Assembly (NCBI RefSeq): GCF_902859915.1
Contig: NZ_CADIKK010000004.1
Location: 124,001 to 188,000 of the forward strand
From: Paraburkholderia ultramafica
Lineage (GTDB): Bacteria; Pseudomonadota; Gammaproteobacteria; Burkholderiales; Burkholderiaceae
Direction of reading: 5' to 3'
Length of the DNA stretch: 64,000 nucleotides
Notes under the pieces: model-generated
Told to the model about the DNA's origin: nothing
The model's input: the letters and a program-made list of their open reading frames with translations, nothing else
The model's database searches: none
Part shown: positions 57,052-64,000 of the stretch, piece after piece
How the letters are laid out: every line of letters begins with the position of its first letter
How positions within the stretch are numbered: position 1 is the stretch's first letter
Translations under genes and position numbers: made by a program

Positions 57052-57320
57052 ATCGGTTCAACGCCACTCGCGCAATGCGACGCGGTGGCTCCTCTTGAAT
57101 GCTGGAGTCTCACGACTCGTCCGGCCGCTGTTTCCACCCGCTTTGACACGGTTCAAAACAACGCCCTCCATAAAACAAATGTGCCCGGAGAGCCCCAAAA
57201 GGCTCGCCAGGCGTAATAACCGCTCTTGCACGTTGCTGTTGCCCGAGGGGCGCAGTTCCTTGTGCAGCCGGGCCGCGCACATCGCTGTGCACGGCTTTAC
57301 GGTCGAAATACGACCTGGCT

Positions 57321-59270
57321 TTAGTCCTTCTTCACTTCCTTGAACTCGGCGTCGACCACATCGTCCTGCGGCTGGCTCGCGCCCGCCGCCGATGCGCCCG
57401 CACCCGCCGCGCCTGCCGCTGCTTCGGCACCTTGCGCAGCCTGCATGTCGGCGTACATCTTCTCGCCCATCTTCTGCGAGGCGGTCGCCACCACTTCGAT
57501 CTTGGCTTCGATCGCCGCCTTGTCGCTCGAACCGCTCTTCAGCGTTTCTTCGAGGTCCTTCAGCGCGGCTTCGATCTTTTCCTTCTCGCCGGCTTCCAGC
57601 TTGTCGCCGTATTCGGTGAGCGCCTTCTTCGTGCTGTGGACCAGCGCGTCGCCCTGGTTGCGGGCATCGGCCAGTTCACGCAGCTTGTGATCTTCTTCCG
57701 CGTTCGCTTCCGCGTCCTTCACCATCTTTTCGATTTCGGCTTCGGACAGACCCGAGTTCGCCTTGATCGTGATGCGGTTTTCCTTGCCGGTCGCCTTGTC
57801 TTTCGCGCCGACGTGCAGAATGCCGTTCGCGTCGATGTCGAAGCTCACTTCGATCTGCGGCGTGCCGCGCGGTGCCGGCGGAATGCCTTCAAGGTTGAAT
57901 TCGCCCAGCAGCTTGTTGCCCGCTGCCATTTCGCGTTCGCCCTGATACACCTTGATCGTCACGGCGTTCTGATTGTCGTCAGCCGTCGAGTAGACCTGTG
58001 CGTGCTTGGTCGGGATCGTGGTGTTCTTGTTGATCATCTTCGTCATGACGCCGCCGAGCGTTTCGATGCCGAGCGACAGCGGGGTCACGTCGAGCAGCAG
58101 AACGTCCTTGCGGTCGCCCGACAGAACCTGGCCTTGAATCGCGGCGCCAACGGCCACGGCTTCGTCCGGGTTCACGTCGCGGCGCGGATCCTTGCCGAAG
58201 AATTCCTTAACCTTTTCCTGCACCTTCGGCATGCGGGTCATACCGCCGACCAGAATCACGTCGTCGATTTCGCCGACCTTCACGCCTGCGTCCTTGATGG
58301 CCACGCGGCACGGCTCGATCGTGCGTTCGATCAGTTCTTCAACCAGCGCTTCCAGCTTCGCACGCGTAATTTTCAGGTTCAAGTGCTTCGGACCCGACGC
58401 GTCGGCCGTGATGTACGGCAGGTTGATTTCGGTTTGCTGGCTGGACGACAGTTCGATCTTCGCCTTTTCAGCCGATTCCTTCAGGCGTTGCAGCGCGAGC
58501 ACGTCTTTCGACAGATCGACGCCCTGTTCCTTCTTGAACTCGCCAATGATGTAATCGATGATGCGCTGATCGAAGTCTTCACCGCCGAGGAACGTGTCGC
58601 CGTTGGTCGACAGCACCTCGAACTGCATCTCGCCGTCGACGTCGGCGATTTCGATGATGGAGATGTCGAAGGTGCCGCCGCCGAGGTCAAACACGGCGAT
58701 CTTGCGGTCGCCCTTTTCAGCCTTGTCCAGGCCGAATGCCAGAGCCGCTGCGGTCGGTTCGTTGATGATCCGCTTCACTTCCAGACCGGCGATGCGGCCT
58801 GCATCTTTGGTCGCCTGACGCTGGCTGTCGTTGAAGTACGCGGGAACCGTAATCACAGCTTCCGTGACCGACTCGCCAAGGTAGTCTTCAGCGGTCTTCT
58901 TCATCTTGCGCAGCACTTCCGCGGAGATTTGCGGCGGAGCCAGCTTCTGATCGCGCACCTCGACCCATGCGTCGCCGTTATCGGCCTTCATGATCTTGTA
59001 CGGCATCAGGCCGATGTCTTTCTGCACTTCTTTTTCTTCGAAGCGGCGGCCGATCAGGCGCTTGACCGCGTACAGCGTGTTCCTCGGGTTCGTGACCGAC
59101 TGACGCTTCGCAGGCGCGCCGACGAGAATCTCGCCGTCTTCCATGTAAGCGATGATCGACGGCGTGGTGCGCGCACCTTCCGAGTTCTCGATCACCTTGA
59201 CCGAATTGCCTTCCATGATCGCCACGCACGAGTTGGTCGTGCCGAGGTCGATACCGATAATCTTGCCCAT
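57321..59270 (-). CDS. dnaK: chaperone DnaK
   Basis: Hsp70, 649 residues. N-terminal ATPase starts [54 protein letters not shown] and [12 protein letters not shown] are hallmark motifs; linker [13 protein letters not shown]; the C-terminal lid ends [14 protein letters not shown], the bacterial DnaK tail. Preceded by a thioredoxin-like gene and possibly by its own sigma-32 promoter at 59365-59392. Confidence 0.98.
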   Translation of the reverse strand: MGKIIGIDLGTTNSCVAIMEGNSVKVIENSEGARTTPSIIAYMEDGEILVGAPAKRQSVTNPRNTLYAVKRLIGRRFEEKEVQKDIGLMPYKIMKADNGDAWVEVRDQKLAPPQISAEVLRKMKKTAEDYLGESVTEAVITVPAYFNDSQRQATKDAGRIAGLEVKRIINEPTAAALAFGLDKAEKGDRKIAVFDLGGGTFDISIIEIADVDGEMQFEVLSTNGDTFLGGEDFDQRIIDYIIGEFKKEQGVDLSKDVLALQRLKESAEKAKIELSSSQQTEINLPYITADASGPKHLNLKITRAKLEALVEELIERTIEPCRVAIKDAGVKVGEIDDVILVGGMTRMPKVQEKVKEFFGKDPRRDVNPDEAVAVGAAIQGQVLSGDRKDVLLLDVTPLSLGIETLGGVMTKMINKNTTIPTKHAQVYSTADDNQNAVTIKVYQGEREMAAGNKLLGEFNLEGIPPAPRGTPQIEVSFDIDANGILHVGAKDKATGKENRITIKANSGLSEAEIEKMVKDAEANAEEDHKLRELADARNQGDALVHSTKKALTEYGDKLEAGEKEKIEAALKDLEETLKSGSSDKAAIEAKIEVVATASQKMGEKMYADMQAAQGAEAAAGAAGAGASAAGASQPQDDVVDAEFKEVKKD

Positions 59271-59364
59271 TTTTACTAATCTCCTAACTTTGATCGCTGA
59301 GGGAATCGCCCCGTTTGCCCATCCGGCGGTCAGGCGATCCGCCCTAAATTCATACCTGCACTCA

Positions 59365-59392
59365 ACATAAGTGCGCCCGCATCGTTTTCAAG
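59365..59392 (-). promoter_or_regulatory. candidate sigma-32 promoter of dnaK
   Basis: On the minus strand, an exact CTTGAAA -35 (59386-59392) is followed after 13 bases by ACTTATGT (59365-59372), a partial match to the CCCCATNT -10. It overlaps the start region between dnaK and the thioredoxin-like gene. A small palindrome GCACT-N7-AGTGC (59358-59374) covers the -10. Confidence 0.4.
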
Positions 59393-59423
59393 ACCTCTTT
59401 TGCGATGCGGTCTTTAATTTTTT

Positions 59424-59864
59424 TCAATCGGCCGAACTTTTGCCCGAATTCGCACCAGCAACTTGCGCACCGCCCGCGGCATTGGCGGCCCGGATCTTTT
59501 CCCGCGCCGCCTCGACCGCCGCCTCGAACTGCCCGAGGCCGTGCCAGCCGGTTGCCCGGCCAAGCCGCTTGCTGTGATAAAAGAAGAACCACGTGGGCAC
59601 GCCGTGAAGCACGAAGCGCCGGCCCAGTTCGCGATGCTCGTAGACGTTGCTGTGAAACCATTTGAGGCCGAGCGCACGGATCGCGTCCGGCTGCGCCAGC
59701 ATCGCCTTCCTGGCGATCTCGCAATTGAAGCAGTCGAGACCCCAGAAAAACACCACGGCCAGATCATCCCCGGCTTCGGCGAGCCCGGCGTCGAACGTGT
59801 CGGCGCTGAGCTCCTGCATGTCGAAAACGGCGAACGCGGTAGCGTCGACGGGAATGTTGGCCAT
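59424..59864 (-). CDS. thioredoxin-like protein in the heat-shock operon
   Basis: 146-residue thioredoxin-fold protein. The active site reads FFWGLDCFNCEIARK, a CFNC motif instead of CGPC, with the conserved cis-proline in HGVPTWFFFYH. Start ATG 59864 (MANIPVDATAFAVFDMQEL). It lies between grpE and dnaK on the same strand, so it should be heat-induced. A cytoplasmic reductase for misfolded or oxidised proteins is inferred. The last 25 residues are Ala/Gly-rich. Confidence 0.85.
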   Translation of the reverse strand: MANIPVDATAFAVFDMQELSADTFDAGLAEAGDDLAVVFFWGLDCFNCEIARKAMLAQPDAIRALGLKWFHSNVYEHRELGRRFVLHGVPTWFFFYHSKRLGRATGWHGLGQFEAAVEAAREKIRAANAAGGAQVAGANSGKSSAD

Positions 59865-59909
59865 GGCCGTGCCTGCCAGATGAAATGGCTTACACAAGCT
59901 TTGTGCCGC

Positions 59910-60491
59910 TTACTTCGGCGCCGCGACGGTCACGAGTGCGGGACGCAGCACGCGATCGGCGATGACAAAGCCTTTTTGCAGCACGGCGACGACGGTGTTC
60001 GGCTCCTGATCGGCCGGCACCATCGAGATGGCCTGGTGGCGGTGCGGGTCGAACTTCTCGCCAACCGGGTTCAGGGCGACGACGCGGCCCTTCTCCAGCG
60101 CGCCGGTCAACTGGCGCAGCGTCAATTCGACACCTTCGCGGACCTTCTGCAGGTCGTCGGACGAGTGGGCGACGGCGGCTTCGAGGCTGTCGACCACCGG
60201 CAGCAGATGTTCCGCGAAACTTTCGATCGCAAACTTATGCGCCTTGGCAACGTCGTCATGGGCGCGGCGGCGCACGTTTTCGGTCTCGGCTTTCGCGCGC
60301 AGGAAGCTTTCCTGCAACTCGGCAATCTTCGCCTGAGCTTCGGCCAGCGCGACTTGCTCGGCGGTTGCCGGCGTGTCCGCAGCGGCGCTCGGAGCCGCTT
60401 CCTGGGATGCTGCGGCCTCGGCGGCCTGGCGCTCGGTTTCGTCGGCGGGCGTGGGATTCTGGCTCGTCGGGTTATCTTGCGTGTTTTCCAT
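59910..60491 (-). CDS. grpE: nucleotide exchange factor GrpE
   Basis: DnaK nucleotide exchange factor, 193 residues. A long N-terminal acidic/Ala-rich helix (to about residue 60), then [43 protein letters not shown], and C-terminal [40 protein letters not shown], typical GrpE. ATG 60491 heads the sigma-32 transcript. Leads the grpE-thioredoxin-dnaK-dnaJ-pabBC series. Confidence 0.97.
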   Translation of the reverse strand: MENTQDNPTSQNPTPADETERQAAEAAASQEAAPSAAADTPATAEQVALAEAQAKIAELQESFLRAKAETENVRRRAHDDVAKAHKFAIESFAEHLLPVVDSLEAAVAHSSDDLQKVREGVELTLRQLTGALEKGRVVALNPVGEKFDPHRHQAISMVPADQEPNTVVAVLQKGFVIADRVLRPALVTVAAPK

Positions 60492-60868
60492 GTCGCTGAA
60501 AGTCGTTAAAAGTAAAAACCAACGGTGGCGCAAGCGCGCAAAAACGTGGCGCGGTTTGTGCGTTGCAAAATCGCGACACATCACCCGGCGCGCAACCGCA
60601 TATTGAAACGGCAGATGGGGCCGGAAAGACCCGTTTCAAGCGGATCTCGATGTTCTTTTCGCACCATCGGCGTACGGTCGAAACGCGCCGTTACAACCAT
60701 TAATGCGGCGCAATCAGATTGAGATTGAGTGCGGCCGACAAGTGGCCTATCCTCCAATAAAGCATCGGAAAAGACACGTTAACCCTAATCTGACGTAAGC
60801 CTTACCGACATTTTGCAATTTCACCTGATTCGCCCGTTTTAAGATCGAATCGTCCCAAGGGGAGTACC
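60492..60868. other. intergenic region upstream of grpE
   Basis: Holds the sigma-32 promoter (60613-60640, read leftward) and the leader of the rightward 53-codon ORF. Nothing else recognised. Confidence 0.5.
60613..60640 (-). promoter_or_regulatory. sigma-32 heat-shock promoter of grpE
   Basis: On the minus strand CTTGAAA (60634-60640) and CCCCATCT (60613-60620) are separated by 13 bases. Both boxes match the RpoH consensus CTTGAAA-N13-17-CCCCATNT at every position. The start would be near 60606, about 115 bases upstream of the grpE ATG. Confidence 0.92.
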
Positions 60869-61030
60869 GTGAAACTGACCTTTGCAATCGGGGTGGTCGC
60901 ATTGGTACTGGTTGCGGGCACCACGACCATCTGCATGTCCGGAGCGGTCAACGACCACACGACCGAGTACGGCGGTGTGCACGCAACCATGGAACAGCTG
61001 TTCAATCCCCACCTGAAAATCTGTCGATAG
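60869..61030 (+). CDS. small membrane or secreted peptide (53 aa), GTG start
   Basis: GTG 60869 with a strong AGGGGAG site four bases upstream opens a 53-codon frame. The N-terminus KLTFAIGVVALVLVAGTTTIC is a single hydrophobic helix or signal-anchor; the rest is short and polar (HTTEYGGVHATMEQLF) with a second cysteine near the end. It overlaps the 3' end of the convergent hslR by 29 bases. No family recognised. The ribosome site and helix are the reasons to believe it. Confidence 0.55.
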   Translation: MKLTFAIGVVALVLVAGTTTICMSGAVNDHTTEYGGVHATMEQLFNPHLKICR

Positions 61031-61409
61031 TGCGCCGGTCGCGCTTGGTCGGCCGGCCGTGCAAAGCGGCGGCCGGTTCGCGATACGTCTTGCGCCGCTC
61101 CTGCTCGATCTGCCGCTTCACCCTGCTCTCCCCGGTTTCAGCATAGAGCGTCTGCGCGACGCTCGCCGGGCCGCGCACGTCGCACACGCCCAGCACCTCC
61201 ACCTGCCACACGATCCGCTCGATCTCGATCTCGACCAGGTCGCCGATCCGCACGTCTTTGGCCGGCTTGACGCTGGCCCCGCCGATGCGCACATGCCCTT
61301 TGTCGACGGCATCCGCCGCCAGCGAGCGCGTCTTGAAAAAGCGCGCCGCCCACAGCCATTTGTCGATCCGCAGCTTCGCGCCCGCTTCGGTTGAAATCCT
61401 GTAGTTCAT
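61002..61409 (-). CDS. hslR: heat shock protein 15, S4-domain RNA-binding protein
   Basis: Hsp15 rescues stalled 50S subunits carrying nascent chains. 135 residues with the S4 domain LRIDKWLWAARFFKTRSLAADAVDKGHVRIGG, then VEIEIERIVWQVEVLGV and a basic tail RVKRQIEQERRKTYREP. ATG 61409; no better ribosome site than GGG upstream. It follows hemH closely on the same strand. Confidence 0.9.
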   Translation of the reverse strand: MNYRISTEAGAKLRIDKWLWAARFFKTRSLAADAVDKGHVRIGGASVKPAKDVRIGDLVEIEIERIVWQVEVLGVCDVRGPASVAQTLYAETGESRVKRQIEQERRKTYREPAAALHGRPTKRDRRTIDRFSGGD

Positions 61410-61417
61410 GAGCCCGT

Positions 61418-62488
61418 TCAACCTCCTGTGGTGTGAGGCACCGGCGCCGCCTGCACCGGCCAGCCCTGGAGATTCTGCGCGACGATTTCGCCGAGCGCGT
61501 CAATCCACGGCGGCGACGCGTTCATGCAGGCGATCCGGTGAAACTCCTTGCCGCCCGCATGCAGGAACTCGTCACGCACTTCCATGCCGATTTCTTCAAT
61601 CGTTTCAAGGCAGTCGGCGGTAAAGCCCGGACAGAACACGTCGGTGCGCCGCACGCCCGCCGCGCCCAGTTCCTTGAGCGTGGGCGCCGTGTACGGCTGC
61701 AGCCATTCAGCCTTGCCGAAGCGCGACTGGAAAGTGATGCGGCATTCCACCGGCGTCAGTTCCAGCGCCTGCATCAAAAGCGCGCCGGTCTGCTGGCATT
61801 GCTCGTGGTACGGGTCGCCCAGGTCCAGCGTGCGCTTGGGCACACCGTGAAAACTCAGCACCAGCTTGTCGCCCGCCGCGAAGTCGGGCCGGCCGTGCTG
61901 ATGCCAATAGTGATGCACCTGGGCCGCAAGCGCGGCAATGTACGCCGGATGGTCCGCGTACTGGCGCACTGTGCGGATCTCCGGCTGATTGCGCATGCGC
62001 TTGAGCGCCGAAAAGGCGTCGTCGAAAGCCGTGGCCGTGGTCGACGAAGAGTATTGCGGATACATCGGCATCAGCAGCACGCGCTCGGCGCCCGCCAGCT
62101 TCAACTGGTTCAGCATGGCCGGAATGCCCGGCGTGCCGTAGCGCATCGCGTAGTCGACCAGCACCGTGTAGTCGTTCAACTGCAACAGGTGGCGCAAGCC
62201 TTCCACCTGCTTTTCCGTAAAGACGCGCAGCGGCGAGCCCTCGGGCATCCAGACCGCCGCGTACTTCTTCGCGGAGCTGCGGCCGCGGGACGGCAAAATC
62301 AGCAGACGCAGAATGATCTGCCACAGCAGCGCCGGAATTTCGACCACCCGCGGATCGGACAGGAACTGCGCGAGATAGCGGCGGACCGCGCGCGGCGTCG
62401 GCGCGTCAGGCGTGCCGAGATTGATCAGCAGCACGGCGACACGATGTGACGTGGCGTTCTGTGAAGGCCGCTCGAGGTCGAAGCGCAT
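61418..62488 (-). CDS. hemH: ferrochelatase
   Basis: Inserts Fe2+ into protoporphyrin IX, last step of haem synthesis, at the inner membrane. 356 residues: [52 protein letters not shown], the catalytic His in [13 protein letters not shown] and [22 protein letters not shown]. Lies between hrcA and hslR on one strand. Confidence 0.97.
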   Translation of the reverse strand: MRFDLERPSQNATSHRVAVLLINLGTPDAPTPRAVRRYLAQFLSDPRVVEIPALLWQIILRLLILPSRGRSSAKKYAAVWMPEGSPLRVFTEKQVEGLRHLLQLNDYTVLVDYAMRYGTPGIPAMLNQLKLAGAERVLLMPMYPQYSSSTTATAFDDAFSALKRMRNQPEIRTVRQYADHPAYIAALAAQVHHYWHQHGRPDFAAGDKLVLSFHGVPKRTLDLGDPYHEQCQQTGALLMQALELTPVECRITFQSRFGKAEWLQPYTAPTLKELGAAGVRRTDVFCPGFTADCLETIEEIGMEVRDEFLHAGGKEFHRIACMNASPPWIDALGEIVAQNLQGWPVQAAPVPHTTGG

Positions 62489-62661
62489 AGGCAGCAGAAG
62501 TCACCGCTTTACGCGGAGAGTCGATTCAGTGGAGATTCATTATAGCGGCGCGGTCCATGGCCCGGTCCGCCAGATACCCCTGGCCGTTCGGCCGATTGGC
62601 AAGCCGCGCGCGCTCGCGCATCATTCGCAGCACGGCCTGCCGCAGCGGGAGTAACGGGTCG

Positions 62662-63681
62662 TTACTGCTGGCTCAGAGTCAGCGAAAGCAGACGCGCGGT
62701 GATATCGACAATCGGAATCACGCGGCTGTAGGCCATGCGGGTCGGCCCGATCACGCCGAGCGTGCCGACGATCTTGCCGTTCACCTCGTACGGCGCGGTG
62801 ACGACGCTCATCTCCTCGATCGGCACGAGATTCGACTCGCCGCCGATGAAAATCTGCACGCCCGCCGCGTGACTCGACACGTCGAGCAACTGAAGGAGGC
62901 TGGTCTTTTGGTCGAACACATCGAACAGCTTGCGCAGGCGCGCCATGTCCGACGACAGATCGGCGACTTCGAGCAGGTTGCGCTCGCCGGATATCAGCAC
63001 GGTCTCGCCGGTGTCGGATTCGTCCGTGCTGGCCGTGACGGCGGCGTGCATCAGCGTGGTCATGTCGCCACGCAACGCGTCGATTTCTTCGCGCAGGCGG
63101 CGGCGCACGTCGTCGAACGAGAGGCCCGCGAAGTGCGCGTTGATGTAATTGGAGGCTTCGACCAGTTGCGATGGCGAGAAGTCGCGCTGGGTCGCCATGA
63201 TGCGGTTCTGCACGTCGCCTTCAGGCGTCACGATGATCAGCAGAATGCGTTTGTCGGACAAACGCATGAACTCGATCTGCTTGAACACGTGGCTGCGCCG
63301 CGGCGTGAGCACCACGCCGGCGAACTGCGACAGGTTGGACAGCACACTGGCCGCCGCCGCAACGACTTTCTGCGGCTCGCCCGGCTGCAGCGTAGTCTTG
63401 ACGGTGCGCATCACCGCCTCTTCGTCGGCGGCGGACTCCACCGTCAGCATCGTGTCGACGAACAGCCGGTAGCCACGCGGTGTGGGAATGCGGCCCGCCG
63501 AAGTATGCGGACTGATCACGAGCCCCAGGTCCTCAAGATCGGACATCACGTTGCGGATCGTTGCCGGGCTCAGTTCGAGGCCCGAATAACGTGACAGCGT
63601 GCGCGAGCCGACCGGCTGACCTTCGGCGATGTAGCGCTCAATCAGCGTTTTGAGGAGGGTTTGTGCGCGAGGATCTAGCAT
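62662..63681 (-). CDS. hrcA: heat-inducible transcription repressor HrcA
   Basis: Represses groESL-type operons through CIRCE. 339 residues: winged helix [42 protein letters not shown], then [18 protein letters not shown], and the C-terminal domain with [19 protein letters not shown] and [20 protein letters not shown] 63681 is the family start. A longer upstream frame is not coding. Confidence 0.96.
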   Translation of the reverse strand: MLDPRAQTLLKTLIERYIAEGQPVGSRTLSRYSGLELSPATIRNVMSDLEDLGLVISPHTSAGRIPTPRGYRLFVDTMLTVESAADEEAVMRTVKTTLQPGEPQKVVAAAASVLSNLSQFAGVVLTPRRSHVFKQIEFMRLSDKRILLIIVTPEGDVQNRIMATQRDFSPSQLVEASNYINAHFAGLSFDDVRRRLREEIDALRGDMTTLMHAAVTASTDESDTGETVLISGERNLLEVADLSSDMARLRKLFDVFDQKTSLLQLLDVSSHAAGVQIFIGGESNLVPIEEMSVVTAPYEVNGKIVGTLGVIGPTRMAYSRVIPIVDITARLLSLTLSQQ

Positions 63682-64000
63682 GACGGAAAATTCTAGCCTA
63701 ATGATGCGACTACCGCGAGCGCTAACGGCGCCTCCCCCTGACGATTGGGCCGCTGCTTGCCGGGACGCTCCCTCGCCCATGGTCCGGCGCGGTGCCCGGC
63801 AACCGGTTGGGGGCCTCGCCAGCCACCTTTTGCGCGACCGCCGGGGCCACCAGCCTTCAGACCACCACCTGGGCGCGCTATCCGGCAATGTGCCGCCGCA
63901 TCTTATCCGGCGCGCATGTCATCAAGGCTTCACCATTTTAACGATAATCGCCGCGTACGCTGACGACCCGTGTGCGCCGCCCCGCTACCGGGTCTGTCTG
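63682..64000. other. intergenic region upstream of hrcA
   Basis: No supported gene to the window edge. GAGCGCTAA at 63717-63725 resembles one half of a CIRCE element, but the partner half is not in place. It should contain the hrcA promoter read leftward. Confidence 0.35.

Noticed and set aside
57432-59279. 615-codon plus-strand open frame opposite dnaK
   Set aside because: A well-known artefact of dnaK codon bias; no domain, no ribosome site.
63717-63725. CIRCE-like half site GAGCGCTAA upstream of hrcA
   Set aside because: The TTAGCACTC partner nine bases away is absent, so it is not a CIRCE element.

Overview
The window is a GC-rich chromosomal segment from a betaproteobacterium, most likely Burkholderiaceae of the Paraburkholderia/Burkholderia type. 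I infer this from protein sequences and gene order: ybgC-tolQRAB-pal-cpoB, hda-HAD-pcnB-folK-deoxynucleoside kinase-panB, and grpE-thioredoxin-dnaK-dnaJ-pabBC next to hrcA, hemH and hslR. No database search was possible, so species is not assigned. About 60 protein genes, one tRNA-Lys and several terminators, promoters and operators can be supported.

Region 1 (1-7.9 kb) is an exopolysaccharide locus, almost all on the minus strand: an ATP-grasp ligase, an FAD oxidoreductase, a NodB-type deacetylase, a GT4 glycosyltransferase, then a polysaccharide tyrosine autokinase that runs off the left edge and is preceded by an overlapping 40-codon ORF. A small secreted protein of unknown function is transcribed divergently. 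Region 2 (8.2-12.1 kb) has a class V aminotransferase behind a long perfect hairpin, decayed remnants of an aspartate transporter/decarboxylase pair (aspT-aspD), ldhA, and a gene resembling plasmid fertility inhibition factors. Region 3 (12.2-17.6 kb) holds an enoyl-CoA hydratase, two MFS transporters and a PQQ-like propeller lipoprotein.

Region 4 (17.6-24.3 kb) is catabolic: hmgA-fahA (homogentisate breakdown), a degenerate EAL protein, an IclR regulator divergent from gcdH (glutaryl-CoA dehydrogenase), and a 1-Cys peroxiredoxin. Similar palindromes upstream of hmgA and between iclR and gcdH suggest one regulator. Region 5 (24.6-30.9 kb) has a YqjD/YqjE/DUF3318 envelope-stress trio, a tightly overlapped minor-pilin operon (fimT-pilV-pilW-pilX-pilE) without pilY1, and glyA-nrdR. 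Region 6 (31.4-37.8 kb) is ydfG followed by the Tol-Pal operon, closed by a strong terminator.

Region 7 (37.9-41 kb) starts with tRNA-Lys(UUU) under a consensus sigma-70 promoter. Behind it is a small, atypical islet holding a methyltransferase with an added C-terminal repeat and much gene-free DNA. It ends near a diverged copy of the tRNA 3' end, which looks like an old attachment-site duplication. Region 8 (41-53.9 kb) is housekeeping: mscS, dedA, mutL, miaA, purM, an AI-2E family permease, hda, pcnB, folK, a deoxynucleoside kinase and panB. Region 9 (53.9-64 kb) is the heat-shock block: fused pabBC, dnaJ, dnaK, thioredoxin-like and grpE (minus strand, with an excellent sigma-32 promoter), then an unreported 53-codon membrane peptide, hslR, hemH and hrcA.
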